From Thinopyrum elongatum (Eukaryota > Streptophyta > Magnoliopsida > Poales > Poaceae), in contig CM022298.1 of the NCBI GenBank assembly GCA_011799875.1, positions 266,345,757 through 266,409,756 of the forward strand: a stretch of DNA of 64,000 nucleotides, read 5' to 3'. A program made the position numbers and the translations under genes. The first letter of the stretch is position 1. The number at the start of each line of letters is the position of its first letter. Below, in pieces: positions 1 through 11,709 of this stretch. The notes below the pieces were generated by a model that did not search any database, was not told the origin of the DNA, and was given only the letters and a program-made list of their open reading frames with translations.

Positions 1-16
1 CAGGCCCGGGGGCTCC

Positions 17-1087
17 TGTCGGTGTACTAAAGTTCGGGCCCTTTTGGTACCCCTTACTTGTGCACGGGAAGTTGCAGCCACGCCCGCGGCAAGGCCTGCC
101 AGGGACAGCTGGGAGCAAATACAAGGCAACCAAGATGGCAACCGAGCCAGTAATCAGAGAGCAGAAGACAAGCTGAGCCCCCAGCAAAGATTCTTGCCGG
201 GGTGATTTGCGAGCCCCGGCAAGCTCCTTGCCGGGATGGTTTGTGAAGCCTCAGCAAGGCCACCACCCTTGAGGTTGAGAGCTCTGACACCATCGACAAC
301 GTCAAGACCAAGACTCAGGGGCACATGCATAGTAGCATGCAGATCTTTGTGAAGACTGGTGGCATGCAGATCTTCTTGAAGACCAGAAGGCGAAGTTCCC
401 AGCAAGGTTCTTGCCGGGGACAACTGCGAGGCCCCGGAAAGACTCTTACCGGGGACGATTGTGAGGCCACAGCAAGGCTCGCGCATGACAAGGCTCCGCC
501 GCCCTGCCACGATCCCGGCATAGCAATTAGCCAGCCAACCAGGCAAGCACCTGCATGGTGGCATGCAGATCTTCGTGAAGATCCTGCCACCGCTCCAGCA
601 CAGCGGCTAGCCAGTCAGCTTGGCATTTGCATGCCTCATCATCTTGGGTGCGTGTCAAGACGGGGTGAGGCGGCGACGGATGGGACGGGTTCTGTTTCCG
701 TCCCCGATAAAGTTAGGGACACGTAAATAGCGCATTTAATGCACTTGTCCTAAGACGCCAGTGATAAGCATATGCACTGTAGCTACTTTACACCTCCTAT
801 ATGCCTGTACACCACTGTGGTAGCCCCTTGGTATAATAGGAGGCCCAAGGCGATACAGGGAGGGACTTTTGGACTTTTCGGCCCAGTTTGCATGCGCAGT
901 AGCTAGCCGAAGCTCAAGAACACTCAATATACACTCAAAGCAGGACTAGGGTTTTACACTTCTCAGCGGCCCGAACCTGGGTAAAAATTCATCGTGTTAA
1001 TCGTTAGATCTGCTCTTTGCGCACTCCTTTTCCCTGCCAAACCGTAGAAGGGATCCACTCGATCGCATTGGTGTCATTTCCCCGACA
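17..1087 (+). mobile_element. R1: 3' LTR of an LTR retrotransposon extending upstream of the window
   Basis: The segment begins TGTCGG and ends CCGACA, a perfect short terminal inverted repeat as in plant LTRs. The purine- and G-rich bases at 3-16 look like a polypurine tract, so this is read as the 3' LTR with the internal domain off the left edge. A TATA-like box lies at 832-839 and a downstream segment near 945-1085 resembles R-U5. The candidate 3' target duplication is aatgg (1088-1092); its partner is outside the window. The LTR contains four copies of a motif like cttgccgggg (about 192, 228, 410, 445) and three copies of gcatgcagatctt (about 337, 361, 562). No coding sequence is supported here. 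Confidence 0.75.
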
Positions 1088-3090
1088 AATGGTAAGTCAT
1101 TGCTTTTTGTACAGTGTCACTGAATTGTCAAGGTGGTGATAGCATTTTATTTTAGTTGAACTGCACAAAATATGCTTAATAGAAGAGGAAAGGCCAGGAA
1201 TGGCTCAATCTTTTAGAAAATACTATGTTTGCCTTCCTGACATCAGCCGCTGTTAACTTATTTATTCCTTCAAAAAGGTGGTTAGAAACAATCTTGCTAC
1301 CTTTTCCCATTAAGAAATTGGAATGCTTATATTTGTGAGTCTATGCTTCAACTAGTGCCACTTTTATAGTAATCACACTTTCAATATCTGTGCAAACAGG
1401 GATGCTCGATTTTAGTGGAATTGCACAAAAAGTCCAAATGGTTCAACATTATGAGCATGTTTTCTTCCAAACCGGTATATCTAATTGGTGGCACTATGAG
1501 CTGTTCATTATGAAGGTACATAGTTTGCTACTATCTTACTACTCTTTTTGTACTGTCATTAGATAGTAATATTAGTGGTTTGCATGTGAATTTATTGGCA
1601 GGGTGGACCTACATTGGAGGTGCAGGACATGATGCAATGATAGGATGCTCAATTTCGGTTGTATCCATTTCACCTCTTCCATCACTGCGAACATGGATAT
1701 CCTTGGTCTGATGAAGAATAGGCGCTATATTTCTACTCTGTACCAGCAAATCAATTCAGTACGAAATTGTCCAAGGCAAAACATGACAGTATCAAATAGT
1801 CCAGTGCAAAACATGACAGATGGTAAACGGAAACGACTAGAAGAGACGTGTTTAAACCGAAAATACAAGGTGTAGTATATGTTTACTAGCTACTTGATAT
1901 TTGTGCAGACAGATGTCTGCCCGTTGCTATTTGGCAAACAAACAAAGTGACCTCAATTTTGGTGGAACAGCACAAGAGAATAGTATAGTCACAGCATGCA
2001 GTGCCATTTGAAAATAGACACAGAAAGATTGGATAGTCACTTCATGGACTGCACAAAAGTAGTACTGTACTATTTATTGGCCAACACTAGGTGCTTCATT
2101 GCTTTGGTCTGATTATACAATGGGCATCATTTTGCCTAAGTTAAAGTTTGTATTCTGAAAATAGTCTCGCCGTGTGATCGAGAGAAGACCAAATCATATT
2201 GCAGTGGATGTTCCTCCATCATGTGTGGTTCATTCTCATGGTTCCAGCTGTTGGTGAAACCAGTTATGTTTGCAAGAGGAATTGTAGACTTCACAAACAA
2301 ATTTGTCTTTCACTCTGTACTGAATGTTGGCCAGAGAAGCATCCAAGTTAGTAGCAAGAACATATGTTTTTTCTAGATCTTTGCTTTTGGAGCTACATAT
2401 TTGTATATGATCTGTGAATCATTGAGATGCATTAACATATTGATCTTATGTATGGGAATCGTACTAGTTGGTTCTGAATTTGGGCTACTAATGTGAACAT
2501 ATTACAATGCCATGCCTGTGAGTCTCGTGTGAACATTTCAAACGGATCGGCTCTTACTACTGTGCACAGCATGATACTTATTTCTGTGTGCTCAGTGTTT
2601 ACAAGTTACTAGCAGTTCCTTATTTCTGTTCGCTCAGTGTTTACAAGATACTGATCGATCACTAGCTAGCCTACTAATACGCTCCTGGCAGTTTTAGTTG
2701 CGACGGAAGATCCGAAGGTGGCAGTTTTTTGAATAAAAATGCCTACCTCTGAAGAAACTAACATGCTGTTCTGAAGAAAATGCCATGCGAATCTGAAGAA
2801 ACTGCCAACAAAAACATTCGCAAATGCCTTATCTCCCAGTGAACATTCATCAGCTATTGTGATCCTACACATACACTATCCGACCGACTCAATCCTACGC
2901 GATTAACCAGCAGATCACACATGTACCTCATCTGGATGAATCGAGCGCACTCGTTTGACCGTCATGCCGACGTGCGACCCAGCACGGACGGGACGCACCA
3001 CTGACGGGACGGGACGGGACGGCACAGTCATAATTTCAGCTTTTCTAGTTTTCCGCGACAAGCTGGCGCGCTAAGCCATGCCTGCTTATG
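1088..3090. other. Unassigned, AT-rich, no supported gene
   Basis: No long or conserved reading frame is visible on either strand. The sequence is non-repetitive apart from a dispersed motif resembling ttgcacaaaa (about 1160, 1420, 1965, 2050) and a short tandem duplication at 2578-2654. A GC-rich microrepeat of cgggac units sits at about 3000-3022, just before the next gene. Confidence 0.4.
2578..2654. repeat. Two-copy 33-bp direct repeat
   Basis: Two near-identical 33-bp segments (about 2578-2612 and 2620-2654) share ctcagtgtttacaag and differ at only a few bases. Confidence 0.6.
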
Positions 3091-3149
3091 CATTGAGTTC
3101 CGATGACCGCCGCATTTCCCGCGACACGCTGGTTCACCTACCTTCCGCC

Positions 3150-3157
3150 TATAATTA
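3150..3157 (+). promoter_or_regulatory. TATA-like box upstream of the 3268 gene
   Basis: tataatta lies 118 bp before the preferred ATG, within a GC-rich leader. Confidence 0.35.
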
Positions 3158-3267
3158 CTGGTTCCCGGCGTTCTCCGGTGGCACCATCACCCAACTCGCC
3201 CTATCCTCATAAGCCCCCACCGGCCCGACGTCGCTCGCCACTTGCCCTCGCTCTCGCCACGTCCGTC

Positions 3268-3750
3268 ATGCCCCTACCCGTCCGCAATAGGCGACACCGG
3301 AGGCGGTCACCACCAGAACTAGTGTTCGGTTTTTCACCGGAAGGCAGACGGAGGGAGGAGGCATTCTATCAGTCTTTAGATGGCAATGCAGAGTATGAGG
3401 ACTTGTTGGAGCGCGACCGCCTGGCGGAGGAGCAGCATATCGCCGATTTGCGCCGCCAGCGGGGCATGGAGCAGCAGCGCACCGATGCTCTGAGTCGCGA
3501 GCAGAGCGCCCTCAACTGGGCCGACTACGTGGAGGCCGGCGCCCGGTAAATAGCCCTGGAGGCTGTCGAGCATGCACACATTCATGATGCCGAATTTTAC
3601 TACCAGCTCGTCAAGTGGGTTTCCCGCTTAGAAGCCAAAGCTTTGGTGGACCCCGCCGGCATGGAAAGGGCCAACGCGTGCAAGCAACGCGCCCTATCGC
3701 ACCTCTGGCAAGTCCGAGGCGAGGAGGAGGACGTCGGTGCCGGCGTTTAG
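3268..3750 (+). pseudogene. Small helical protein gene, one in-frame stop
   Basis: I do not recognise this protein. The frame can be opened at 3103, but the ATG at 3268 is preferred because a TATA-like box lies 118 bp upstream and the residues before it look like a translated GC-rich leader. An Arg-rich N-terminus (RNRRHRRR) is followed by a Glu/Arg-rich, probably helical region. An in-frame TAA at 3547-3549 interrupts the frame, which then runs open, with similar helical composition, to TAG at 3748-3750. The stop is one C-to-T change from CAA. About 160 codons in total. It lies beside T1 and resembles the other short passenger-like genes of the window in size, TATA box and helical content, so it may be transposon cargo. 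Its function is unknown. Confidence 0.5.
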
Positions 3751-4860
3751 TGTGTACCGTACATGGCTACCGGCATCGTCTAGTTAGCTAAGAGTAAGTT
3801 AGTACTTGTACACTACTAGAGTATTAGTGGGAGTAGATAGTTAACCTGGCTATGATGGTTGTCAACATGGAAGTTCAGTACTCGATATCTGGATCAGACC
3901 TGTTACTTTGTTCTGAATGTTGAACTTTTTGTTTGAATGTATGGAATGGGTTGATATTTTTTTAAATGGGCTGTATTTGTCTACCACGGGTTTAGAGGCT
4001 GACTTGTGGGCCTACTAGGTTGACGCGTACACAATCAGGAGATGATTGTACGTGGAGAGGATGACAGTAGGGACGGACCAGGGTCATGGCAGTACGCAAG
4101 CAAGTGCCTCCTTATTTCAAGCCAAAATAAATGGTTCCTCCAAATGGATTTCTGACATCTGGGTCCCATGCCATTGTCAACGTAGTCAATAAACGAGAGA
4201 ATTGCACAACGAGCGGCTGACACTAGGGACCCAGTAGCTCGCCCAGTTCTTTTTGTTTTTTAGACGGAAGCAGGGTGTCAACTGGGCTGTGTGGGGCACT
4301 CTGGCCTGTCTAGCCAGCCTTTTATTTTATGTTCACCACAAGACCAGCCCAGTAGTTTTTTCTTCTTCTGAAAATGGCTAGCCCAGTTTTTTTGTTCTTT
4401 TGCAGAATACCCAACCGAGGCCTACTTGCTTTGTCAGTCCTGTTGGGCTGCAAATCTTTCAAGACGAGGTTTCATTCGGCTTGCCCAGAAAATGGGCTAT
4501 CAGTAATGAGAAATGGGTTGTACATTTTTAAAACACATCAAACCGGCAATTAGTTTCAAATTTCTTTTTTTTTATTTCAAGATTTTAAATTTCATTGATT
4601 TTTATGCGTGGACAATTATTTGGATTTTATATTGATATAAATTTATTTTTCAAATTAGTTTGAATGTGACTGAAAATTTCGGGATTAAAAACAGTTGGGA
4701 CGGCACCGAAATATGCAAAATTTCGTATAATTTTTTAACCGTGGCCAGAATATGGGCTGTAATGCTAACAAAAAGAATATGGGCTCAAAAAAAATCTTTA
4801 AGAATTAGCAAATGGGCTGTAAATTATTAGAAATAATGGCAGATGGGCTGTATGCTGTTT
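3751..4860. other. 3' flank and AT-rich spacer with dispersed ATGGGCTGTA motifs
   Basis: No gene is supported. At least seven copies of a motif close to atgggctgta occur irregularly between 3964 and 4855, in AT-rich sequence. The segment 3980-4220 contains the same gctgacttgtgggcctacta and aagtgcctcc phrases that recur in the T1 repeats, so T1 probably extends at least to here. Confidence 0.4.
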
Positions 4861-4870
4861 TCCACACATT

Positions 4871-5422
4871 TGAGGCAGACTTGTGCGCCTACTATAGGGT
4901 TGACACGTACGCTTTCCTAAAAAAAAGGTTGACGCACACGCAACGCCGTGTCAACTTACTCAACACACAAGAGCAGTGACTGTTGGATGTCCATTCAACG
5001 GCCATCGTGCTTCTTCAATCTCTGCTCTTCCTGCTCCAGCCGCTCAAACAAGCACCGGCGGGACTGCCTGCTCCCTCCTCCCGCGGCCGGCTATGCTGCC
5101 GCGCAGGCCTCACCGCCCCACCGTACTCCCATCGCTGGCCTAGCCATCCCTCTACTCACCCAGACCTCATGTTATTCTCCGGCGACGGCAGCCTCACACT
5201 GCAGCTAAAGCAGTAAACCCTCATACTCCCCTCCGTGTGGGAAACAACTGCCGAGTCTTCCCCGGCTCCTGGTCATTCCCTTCCTAGGCCTCACCGTCGT
5301 CCCCGCCTTGGTGCTCTCGATGTAGCGTAGTCAACGTCTTCAAGGAATGACTTCCATCGGAAGAGGACTGTACGTGGAGAGGCTGACAGCTGGGTCCACG
5401 GCTGCAGCAAGGAAGTGCCTCC
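4871..5422. repeat. T1 direct repeat, copy 1
   Basis: Starts at gcagacttgtgcgcctacta and ends at gcagcaaggaagtgcctcc. It aligns along its length with 5618-6144, differing by substitutions and small indels. Confidence 0.7.
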
Positions 5423-5617
5423 TTATTATGCGCAAAATAATGATTCCTCCACCAGATAGCTGGGACCCACCGGAAGGGCCTTTGTATTTCATGAAAAAAA
5501 CATTCCTCCCGCTCGTAGCTCGGACCCACTAGCTATATCTTCGAACGCAGGGAAGTGCCTCCTTATTACACAAAAAAAATGAATACCCCAGCTGCTAGGT
5601 GGGACCCACCATATTTG

Positions 5618-6144
5618 AAGGCTGACTTGTCGGCCTACTAAGTTGACGCGGACGCAGGGCTTTGTCAACTTAGTCAATATAAATGATTCTAGCCACGGTA
5701 ACCGTACGATGTCCATCCTACGACTGTCGTGCTTCTTGAAACTCTGGTCTTCTTGCTGCAGCCGCCCAAACCATCACGGGCCGTGCCGCCTGCTCCTGCC
5801 TCCCGTGGCCGGTTGTGCTGCCGTGCAGGCCTCACTGCCCCCTCCTACTCCAACCTCTGGCCAGGCCATCCCTCTACTCACCCACAACCCCTGTTATTCT
5901 GTGGTGACGGCAGCCTCACACCGCAGCCGAACCAGTCAACCCTCATACTCCTCTCCATGTGGGCATCCACTTTCGCGTCTTCCCTGGCTCCGCGTCGTCC
6001 CCTTCCTAGGCCTCGCCATCGTCCACCGCCTTGGTGCTCTCGGCGCGGCGTGTTCAATATGGTCAAGGAATGACTTCCATCGGAAGAGGACTGTACGTGG
6101 AGAGGCTGACAGTTGGGTCTGCGGCTGCAGCAAGGAAGTGCCTC
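5618..6144. repeat. T1 direct repeat, copy 2
   Basis: Second copy of 4871-5422. Both include the phrases catccctctactcaccca and tgacttccatcggaagagg. A shorter unit around gctgggacccac...gcaaggaagtg is further amplified at 6235-6400. Confidence 0.7.
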
Positions 6145-6633
6145 CTATTACACATAAAATAATTATCCCTTCACAAGACAGCAGGGACCCACCGGAAGGG
6201 ACTCTGTATTTTGCGAAAAAAATGTTTCCCCCTGACAGCTGGGACCCACTAGCTACATCTTCGCACGCAAGGAAGTGCGTCCATAGTACGGGCAAAAAAA
6301 TTGATTCTTCCCCCTGACAGCTGGGACCCACCAGCTATATCTTCGCACGCAAGGAAGTGCGTCCTTATCCTCCCTGACAGCTGGGACCCACCCGGTCGAA
6401 GCGTACATAGCGTTGTCGCGAACGTGTACGTACATACTGGTCAATCGGTCTCTCTGCAACGATGAATTGTGGCCGAGTAAGGAGCGGCATGTGTCATAGT
6501 AGAGGCGCAGACATAGCATGTCACGCAGTCCTGTCTATATCGTGTACACGTACGTACAGCCACGCTGCAAGAAAGTAAATACGGCTACATACATATATAC
6601 GAGCGGGGTCTCGAACGCATACAGCGATGTCGT

Positions 6634-7285
6634 CCTGTTCATCGGCAGCCAACCGGCTGGGTCGCAACAGAGGAAACAGCGTCGTGTTCATCGGGAGGCA
6701 ACGGAATACGCCGTGTTCATTGGGAGCCAACCGGCTTGGACGAAACAGCCAAAATGAGGTCTGGCGTACCGCAGAACAGAGGTAACGGGCCTTTTGTTCG
6801 ACCGCGTACAGTAGGAATGGGGTCCTGTTCATCGGGAAGGGTCTGGCATACCACAAAATGGAGGAAACGGACTTGTGTTCGAGTGCCTACGGTCGAAACG
6901 GGGTCCTGTTGATCGGGAGGGATGTGGCGTACAGCAAAACGGAGGAAACGGACTTGTGTTGGAGCGCCTACGGTCGAAACGGAGTCCTGTTCATCCACCG
7001 TCTACTGCCTCGCTCCAGCCTCCACGGGCTACTGTTCATCCACCCTCCACCGGCTGCTGTTCATAGAGCCTCCACGGGGTCCTGTTCATCCACCCCCAAC
7101 CGGCTGGGGTGCGGCGGCCTCCTCGGGGTCCTGTTCATCCAGCGGCAACGGCCTACTACCACGGGGTCCTGTTCATCCAACCCCCACCGGGAACTGTTCA
7201 TCCACAGCCAACCAACCGGCTCGACTCACCACGTCTCGACTCGTTTTACGTACCGTGCACACGGTAGCAATGGTTACTATTCATC
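6634..7285. repeat. T1 subterminal array of ctgttcatc motifs
   Basis: About a dozen copies of ctgttcatc or a one-base variant (for example at 6634, 6693, 6825, 6985, 7083, 7130, 7168, 7194), usually followed by gggaggcaac or caccctccaccgg. Dense short motif arrays near the ends are typical of CACTA elements and are thought to bind transposase. Confidence 0.65.
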
Positions 7286-7361
7286 GAGAGGCAACCCAAC
7301 ACCGGCTGGCTATGTCTCGCACGGGGGCTCGATCGGCTTCAGTAAGCAGCAGCAGTGATCG

Positions 7362-7500
7362 ATCGCTCGGTTCAGTTAGCAGCAGTAGCAAAGGAATTGC
7401 TCGGGTTCAGTCAGCGGCCAAGGGATTGATCGCTCGGCTTCAGTTAACAGCCAAGGGATCGATTGCTCGGGTTCAGTAACGTGTGATCGCTTGGGTTCAG
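7362..7500. repeat. T1 ~30-bp tandem repeat around gggttcag
   Basis: Four to five degenerate units combine ggttcagt, ccaagggat and gatcgctcgg between 7362 and 7500. Confidence 0.6.
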
Positions 7501-8063
7501 TTAGCCAACGCCTCGCACACACGTGCGTACACGAGAGAAACATGCAAACCTCCGTGCATCGCTCAGCCCCGACGACCCACCGTAACCGAGAACTCCCCAA
7601 TATTTTCCTCGCCCTCGCTTCTACCTTGATTTTTTCCGTCATGGACGGCTCAAAAAATGTCATGCAGCTGCGTCTCCGGCCCGCCCAGGACGAAAAGCCC
7701 ATTTTCTGTCATGATTTTTTGTCATAGAAGTAGGAGCCCACCACATCTATGATGATAAGTCTTTTGTCATAATTATCGTCATAGAAGTGTCATAAGCATG
7801 ACAGAAAAAAAATTCGTTTGGCCCAAAATGTCACGGATGTGTCTTTTTTTTGTAGTGTTGCTGGTATACAATTGTCAGGTATTGATGAAATCATCAACGG
7901 CGGGTTCCCTAGTTTACTCCGTCTGTGATGTGATTTGCTCTGTCTACAGAAGAACAACATATATAACCAAAATAAACATCCAATTACATACATGACTATA
8001 CAAATCATTCGCACACACCTCAATAAACAATTACATGCATTCTAAACTAGGAGAAATGATCAT

Positions 8064-8297
8064 CTAATCATCTACTTCTTGTGATGCTGCTACCGCTGCT
8101 CTATGGCTCGATCCCTCGTCTGGGGCAGGACGAAGGCACTTCCTCATGTCAACGATCCGCCTGTACATCTCGTAGCTTGTGTACGTGTCCTTGGCCGCGT
8201 ACTTGATGTGTTCTTCATCCAGTCTCTGCTCCCAGGCACTGTGCCAGGTGATCCTATCCTTCTTGCTCTCGTCCTTCATCTTCATGTAGTAGGGGTC
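8064..8297 (-). pseudogene. 3'-5' exonuclease-like gene, C-terminal part (split by R2)
   Basis: This is the 3' part of the gene whose start is at 18859 on the minus strand. The frame contains KYAAKDTYTSYEMYRRI, which fits the Exo III motif (Y-x3-D) of DEDDy exonucleases of the RNase H-like/WRN-exonuclease type. It ends at a stop at 8064-8066 after a Ser/His/Ala-rich tail. The 7861-8063 sequence is AT-rich and looks like its 3' flank. R2 inserted at gggtc, so this half joins the 18383 half without loss of frame. Many related copies are expected in wheat genomes, some carried by transposons. Confidence 0.7.
8293..8297. repeat. R2 target-site duplication, left copy
   Basis: gggtc, matched at 18378-18382. 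Confidence 0.9.
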
Positions 8298-9815
8298 TGA
8301 TACGTCTATTTTGCATCATGTTTCCCTACTGTTATTTACGATGTTTTTATGCATAATAATGCCTTTTGGAGTAATTCTAATGCCTTTTCTCTCATAATAT
8401 GCAAGGTTCACACAAAGAGGGAGAATTTCGGCAGCTGAAAATCTGGACCTAAAAAAGCTACGTCAGGCTACCTATTCTGCACAACTCCAAATGAGCTGAA
8501 ATTTCACGAGGAATTTTTATGGAATAAATAAGAATTATTGGAGCAAATAAGTACCAGAGGGGGCCCACCAGGTGGGCACAACCCACCTGGGCGTGCCAGG
8601 GAGCCCAGACGCGCCCTGGTGGGTTGTGCCCTCCTCGGCCCACCTTTGGTGCCCCTCTTCTGGTATATAAGTCATTTTGACCTAGAAAAAATAAGGAGAG
8701 GACTTTCGGGACGAAGCGCCGCCGTCTCGAGGCGGAACTTGGGTAGGAGCACTTTTGTCCTCCGACAGAGCGATTCCGCCGGGGGAACTTCCCTCCCGGA
8801 GGGGGAAATCATCGTCATCATCATCACCAACAACTCTCCCATCTTGGGGAGGGCAATCTCCATCAACATCTTCAACAGCACCATCTCCTCTCAAACCCTA
8901 GTTTATCTCTTGCGTTCAATCTTTGTACCGGAACTATAGATTGCTACTTGTGGGTGACTAGTAGTGTTGATTACATCTTGTAGTTGATTACTATATGGTT
9001 TATTTGGTGGAAGATTATATGTTCAGATCTATTATGCTATTTAATACCCCTCTGATCTTGAGCATGATTATCATTAGTGAGTAGTTACTTTTGTTCTTGA
9101 GGTCATGGTAGAAATCTTGTTGCAAGTAATCATGTGAACTTGATATGTGTTCGATATTTTGATGATATGTATGTTGTCATTCCCTTAGTGGTGTCATGTG
9201 AACGTCGACTACATGACACTTCACCATATTTAGGCCTAAGGGAATGCATTTTGGAGTAGTTATTAGATGATGGGTTGCGAGAGTGAGAGAAGCTTAAACC
9301 CTAGTTTATGCGCTATTCCGTAAGGGACTGATTTGGATCCAAAAGTTTAATGCTATGGTTAGATTTATTCTTAATACTTTTCTCGTAGTTGCGGATGCTT
9401 GCGAGGGGGTTAATCATAAGTAGGAGGTTTGTTCAAGTAATAATAGCACCTAAGCACCGGTCCACCCACATATCAAATTATCAAAGTAGCGAACACAAAT
9501 CAAACCAACATGATGAAAGTGACTAGATGAAATTCCCGTGTACCCTCAAGAACGATTTGCTTATCATAAGAGATCGTTTTGGCCTGTCCTTTGCCTCAAA
9601 AGGATTGGGCTACCTTGCTGCACTTTTATTATCATTACCGTTACTTGCTCGTTACAAATTATCTTGCTACCAAACTACTCGTTACTTATAATTTGAGTGC
9701 TTGCAGACATTACCTTGCTGAAAACCGCTTGTCATTTCCTTCTGCTCCTCGTTGGGTTTGACACTCTTACTTATCGAAAGGACTATGATTGATCCCCTAT
9801 ACTTGTGGGTCATCA
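8298..9815 (+). repeat. R2 5' LTR
   Basis: 1518 bp, TGATACG...CATCA. It contains a GC-rich inverted repeat with perfect 14-bp arms (8574-8587 gggcacaacccacc and 8618-8631) and a TATA box at 8664-8671. The rest is AT-rich. It aligns with 16865-18377 throughout. Confidence 0.93.
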
Positions 9816-9826
9816 AGGCTCTTTTC

Positions 9827-9844
9827 TGGTGCCGTTGCCGGGGA
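9827..9844 (+). other. R2 primer-binding site (tRNA-Asp type)
   Basis: tggtgccgttgccgggga, 11 bp after the LTR. As I know the plant tRNA-Asp 3' end, this matches its complement with one mismatch at position 4. Confidence 0.8.
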
Positions 9845-9921
9845 GTGAAGCGCTCTTGGTAAGTGGAAAATAGTAAGGAAAAACTATTACTACATGCTAA
9901 AATTTATTATCACTTGTTACT

Positions 9922-11709
9922 ATGGAGAACAATCCTTTGAGGGGTTTGTTCGGGGTATCTTCACCTCGACCGGAACCACATTTAGTTACCCCTCAACCTA
10001 CTGCACCTACTTAAAATATTGGTTATGAAATTCCTTCGGGTATGATAGAACAACTGCTAGCTAATCCTTATGCAGGAGATGGAACGGAACATCCTGATAT
10101 GCACGTGATATATGTGGATGAAATTTGTGGATTACTTAAGCTTGCAGGTTTACCCGTAGATGAAGCTAAGAAGAAGGTTTTCCCTTTATCTTTGAAGGTA
10201 AAAGCATTAGCATGGCATAGGCTATGCGATGGTATTGGATCTTGGAATTGGAATCGATTGAAATAGGAATTTCACCAAAAAAATTATCCTATGCATCTAG
10301 TTCATCATGATCGGAATTATATATATAATTTTTGGCCTCGTGAAGGAGAAAGTATTGCTCTAGCTTGGGGGAGGCTTAAGTCAATGTTATATTCAAGCCC
10401 CAATCATGAGCTCTTAAGAGAAATTATTATTCCGAATTTTTATGCTCGGCTTTCTCATGATGATCGATCCATGCTTGATCCTTCTTGTACTGGTTCCTTT
10501 ATGAAGAAGACTATTGACTTCCAGTGGGATCTTTTAGAAAGAATTAAACGCAGCTTTGAAGATTGGGAATTCGACAAAGGTAAAGAGTCAGGTATTAAGC
10601 TCAAGTATGATTGTGTTAAATCTTTTATGAATACCGATGCTTTTCATAAGTTTAGCACTAAATATGGACTTGACTCTGAGATTGTAGCCTCCTTTTGTGA
10701 ATCATTTGCTACTCATGTTGACCTCCCTGAGGAGAAGTGGTTTAAATACCACCCACCTATCAAAGAAGAAATTAAAGAACCAGTAATAGCTAAAGATGAA
10801 ACTATTATTTACAATGTTGATCCAGTTGTGCCTACTACTTATATTGAAAAACCACCTTTCCTTGTTAGGATAAAGGAACATGCTAAAGTCTCAACTGTGG
10901 TCAACAAAAGTTATATTAGAACTTCCAAACCTGCTGAACAAATCAAAGTAGAACCTAGTGTTGCTATGGTTAAAGATCTCTTAGTTGAAAATATAGATGG
11001 GCATGTTATTTACTTTTGTGATGAAGCTGCTAGAATTGCCAAACCCAATGAGAAAGATAAACATAGACCCGTTGTTGGCATGCCTGTTGTCTCAGTTAAA
11101 ATAGGAGATCACTGTTATCATGGTTTATGCAACATAGGTGCTAGTGTGAGTGCCATTCCTTTTACCTTATATCAAGAAATTATGAATGATATAGCACCCG
11201 CTGAAATAGAAGACATAGATGTTACTATTAAACTTGCTAATAGGGACACCATCACACCACTTGGGATTATTAGAGATGTTGAAGTCTTGTGTGGGAAAAT
11301 AAAATACCCTACTGATTTTCTTGTTCTTGGTTCCCCACAAGATGGCTTTTGTCCCATTATCTTTGGTAGACCTTTCTTGAACACCGTTAATGCTAAAATA
11401 GATTGCGAGAAGCAAACTATCGGTGTTAGTTTTAGTGATGAGTCTCATGAGTTTAATTTTTCCAAGTTCAGTAGAAAACATCATAATAAAGAGTTGTCTA
11501 GTAAGGGTGAAATAATTGGTCTTGCTTCTATTGCTGTGCCTCCTACCGGTCCACTAGAACAATATTTGCTAGACCACGAAAATGATATGCATCTGCATGA
11601 AAGAAATGAAATAGATAAGATTTTCTTTGAACAATGTCCTCTGCTTAAAGACAATTTGCCTATTGAAACTCTAGGAGGTCCTCCTCCACCTAAAGGTGCC
11701 TGTGTTTGA
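9922..11709 (+). pseudogene. gag-pro: R2 gag-protease, broken
   Basis: The frame starts at ATG 9922 (MENNPLRGLFGV), about 75 bp after the primer-binding site. The retrotransposon Gag-type helical domain spans about 10040-10570 (motifs WPREGESIA and NFYARLS). A retropepsin-like domain follows around 11090-11380. The active-site motif reads CNIGAS instead of CDLGAS (seen in R4 and R9), so the catalytic Asp is Asn; the flap-side motif FGRPFL is kept. In-frame stops lie at 10012-10014 (TAA) and 10264-10266 (TAG). A short indel near 11693 shifts the frame, and the apparent stop at 11707-11709 follows from it. Gag would form the particle and protease would process it; neither works as written. Confidence 0.85.

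Larger units (their letters stand above)
4861..7857. mobile_element. T1: right part of a CACTA-type DNA transposon
   Basis: The right end at 7857 reads ...ttttttttgtagtg; its reverse complement starts CACTACAAAAAAAAG, the hallmark end of CACTA elements. The next three bases (ttg, 7858-7860) could be the target duplication, but no left end is visible to test this. The element is packed with subterminal-type repeats: two ~0.55-kb direct copies (4871-5422, 5618-6144), an array around ctgttcatc (6634-7285) and ~30-bp units around gggttcag (7362-7500). No transposase is visible. The left limit is uncertain and may include the 3268-3750 gene. The insertion sits in the 3' flank of the exonuclease-like gene. 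Confidence 0.6.

Noticed and set aside
154..726. ORFs in the R1 LTR
   Set aside because: Overlapping on both strands, Ser/Pro/Cys-rich and within an LTR. No conserved domain.
1645..1875. 76-codon ORF in the unassigned left region
   Set aside because: No domain, no promoter or splice structure that I can support. Possible gene relic but not claimable.
5643..7479. ORFs of 114-224 codons on both strands in T1
   Set aside because: They follow the repeat units (HPPPA, CSSTP-type reading of the motif arrays) and change frame with each repeat. No coding signal independent of the repeats.
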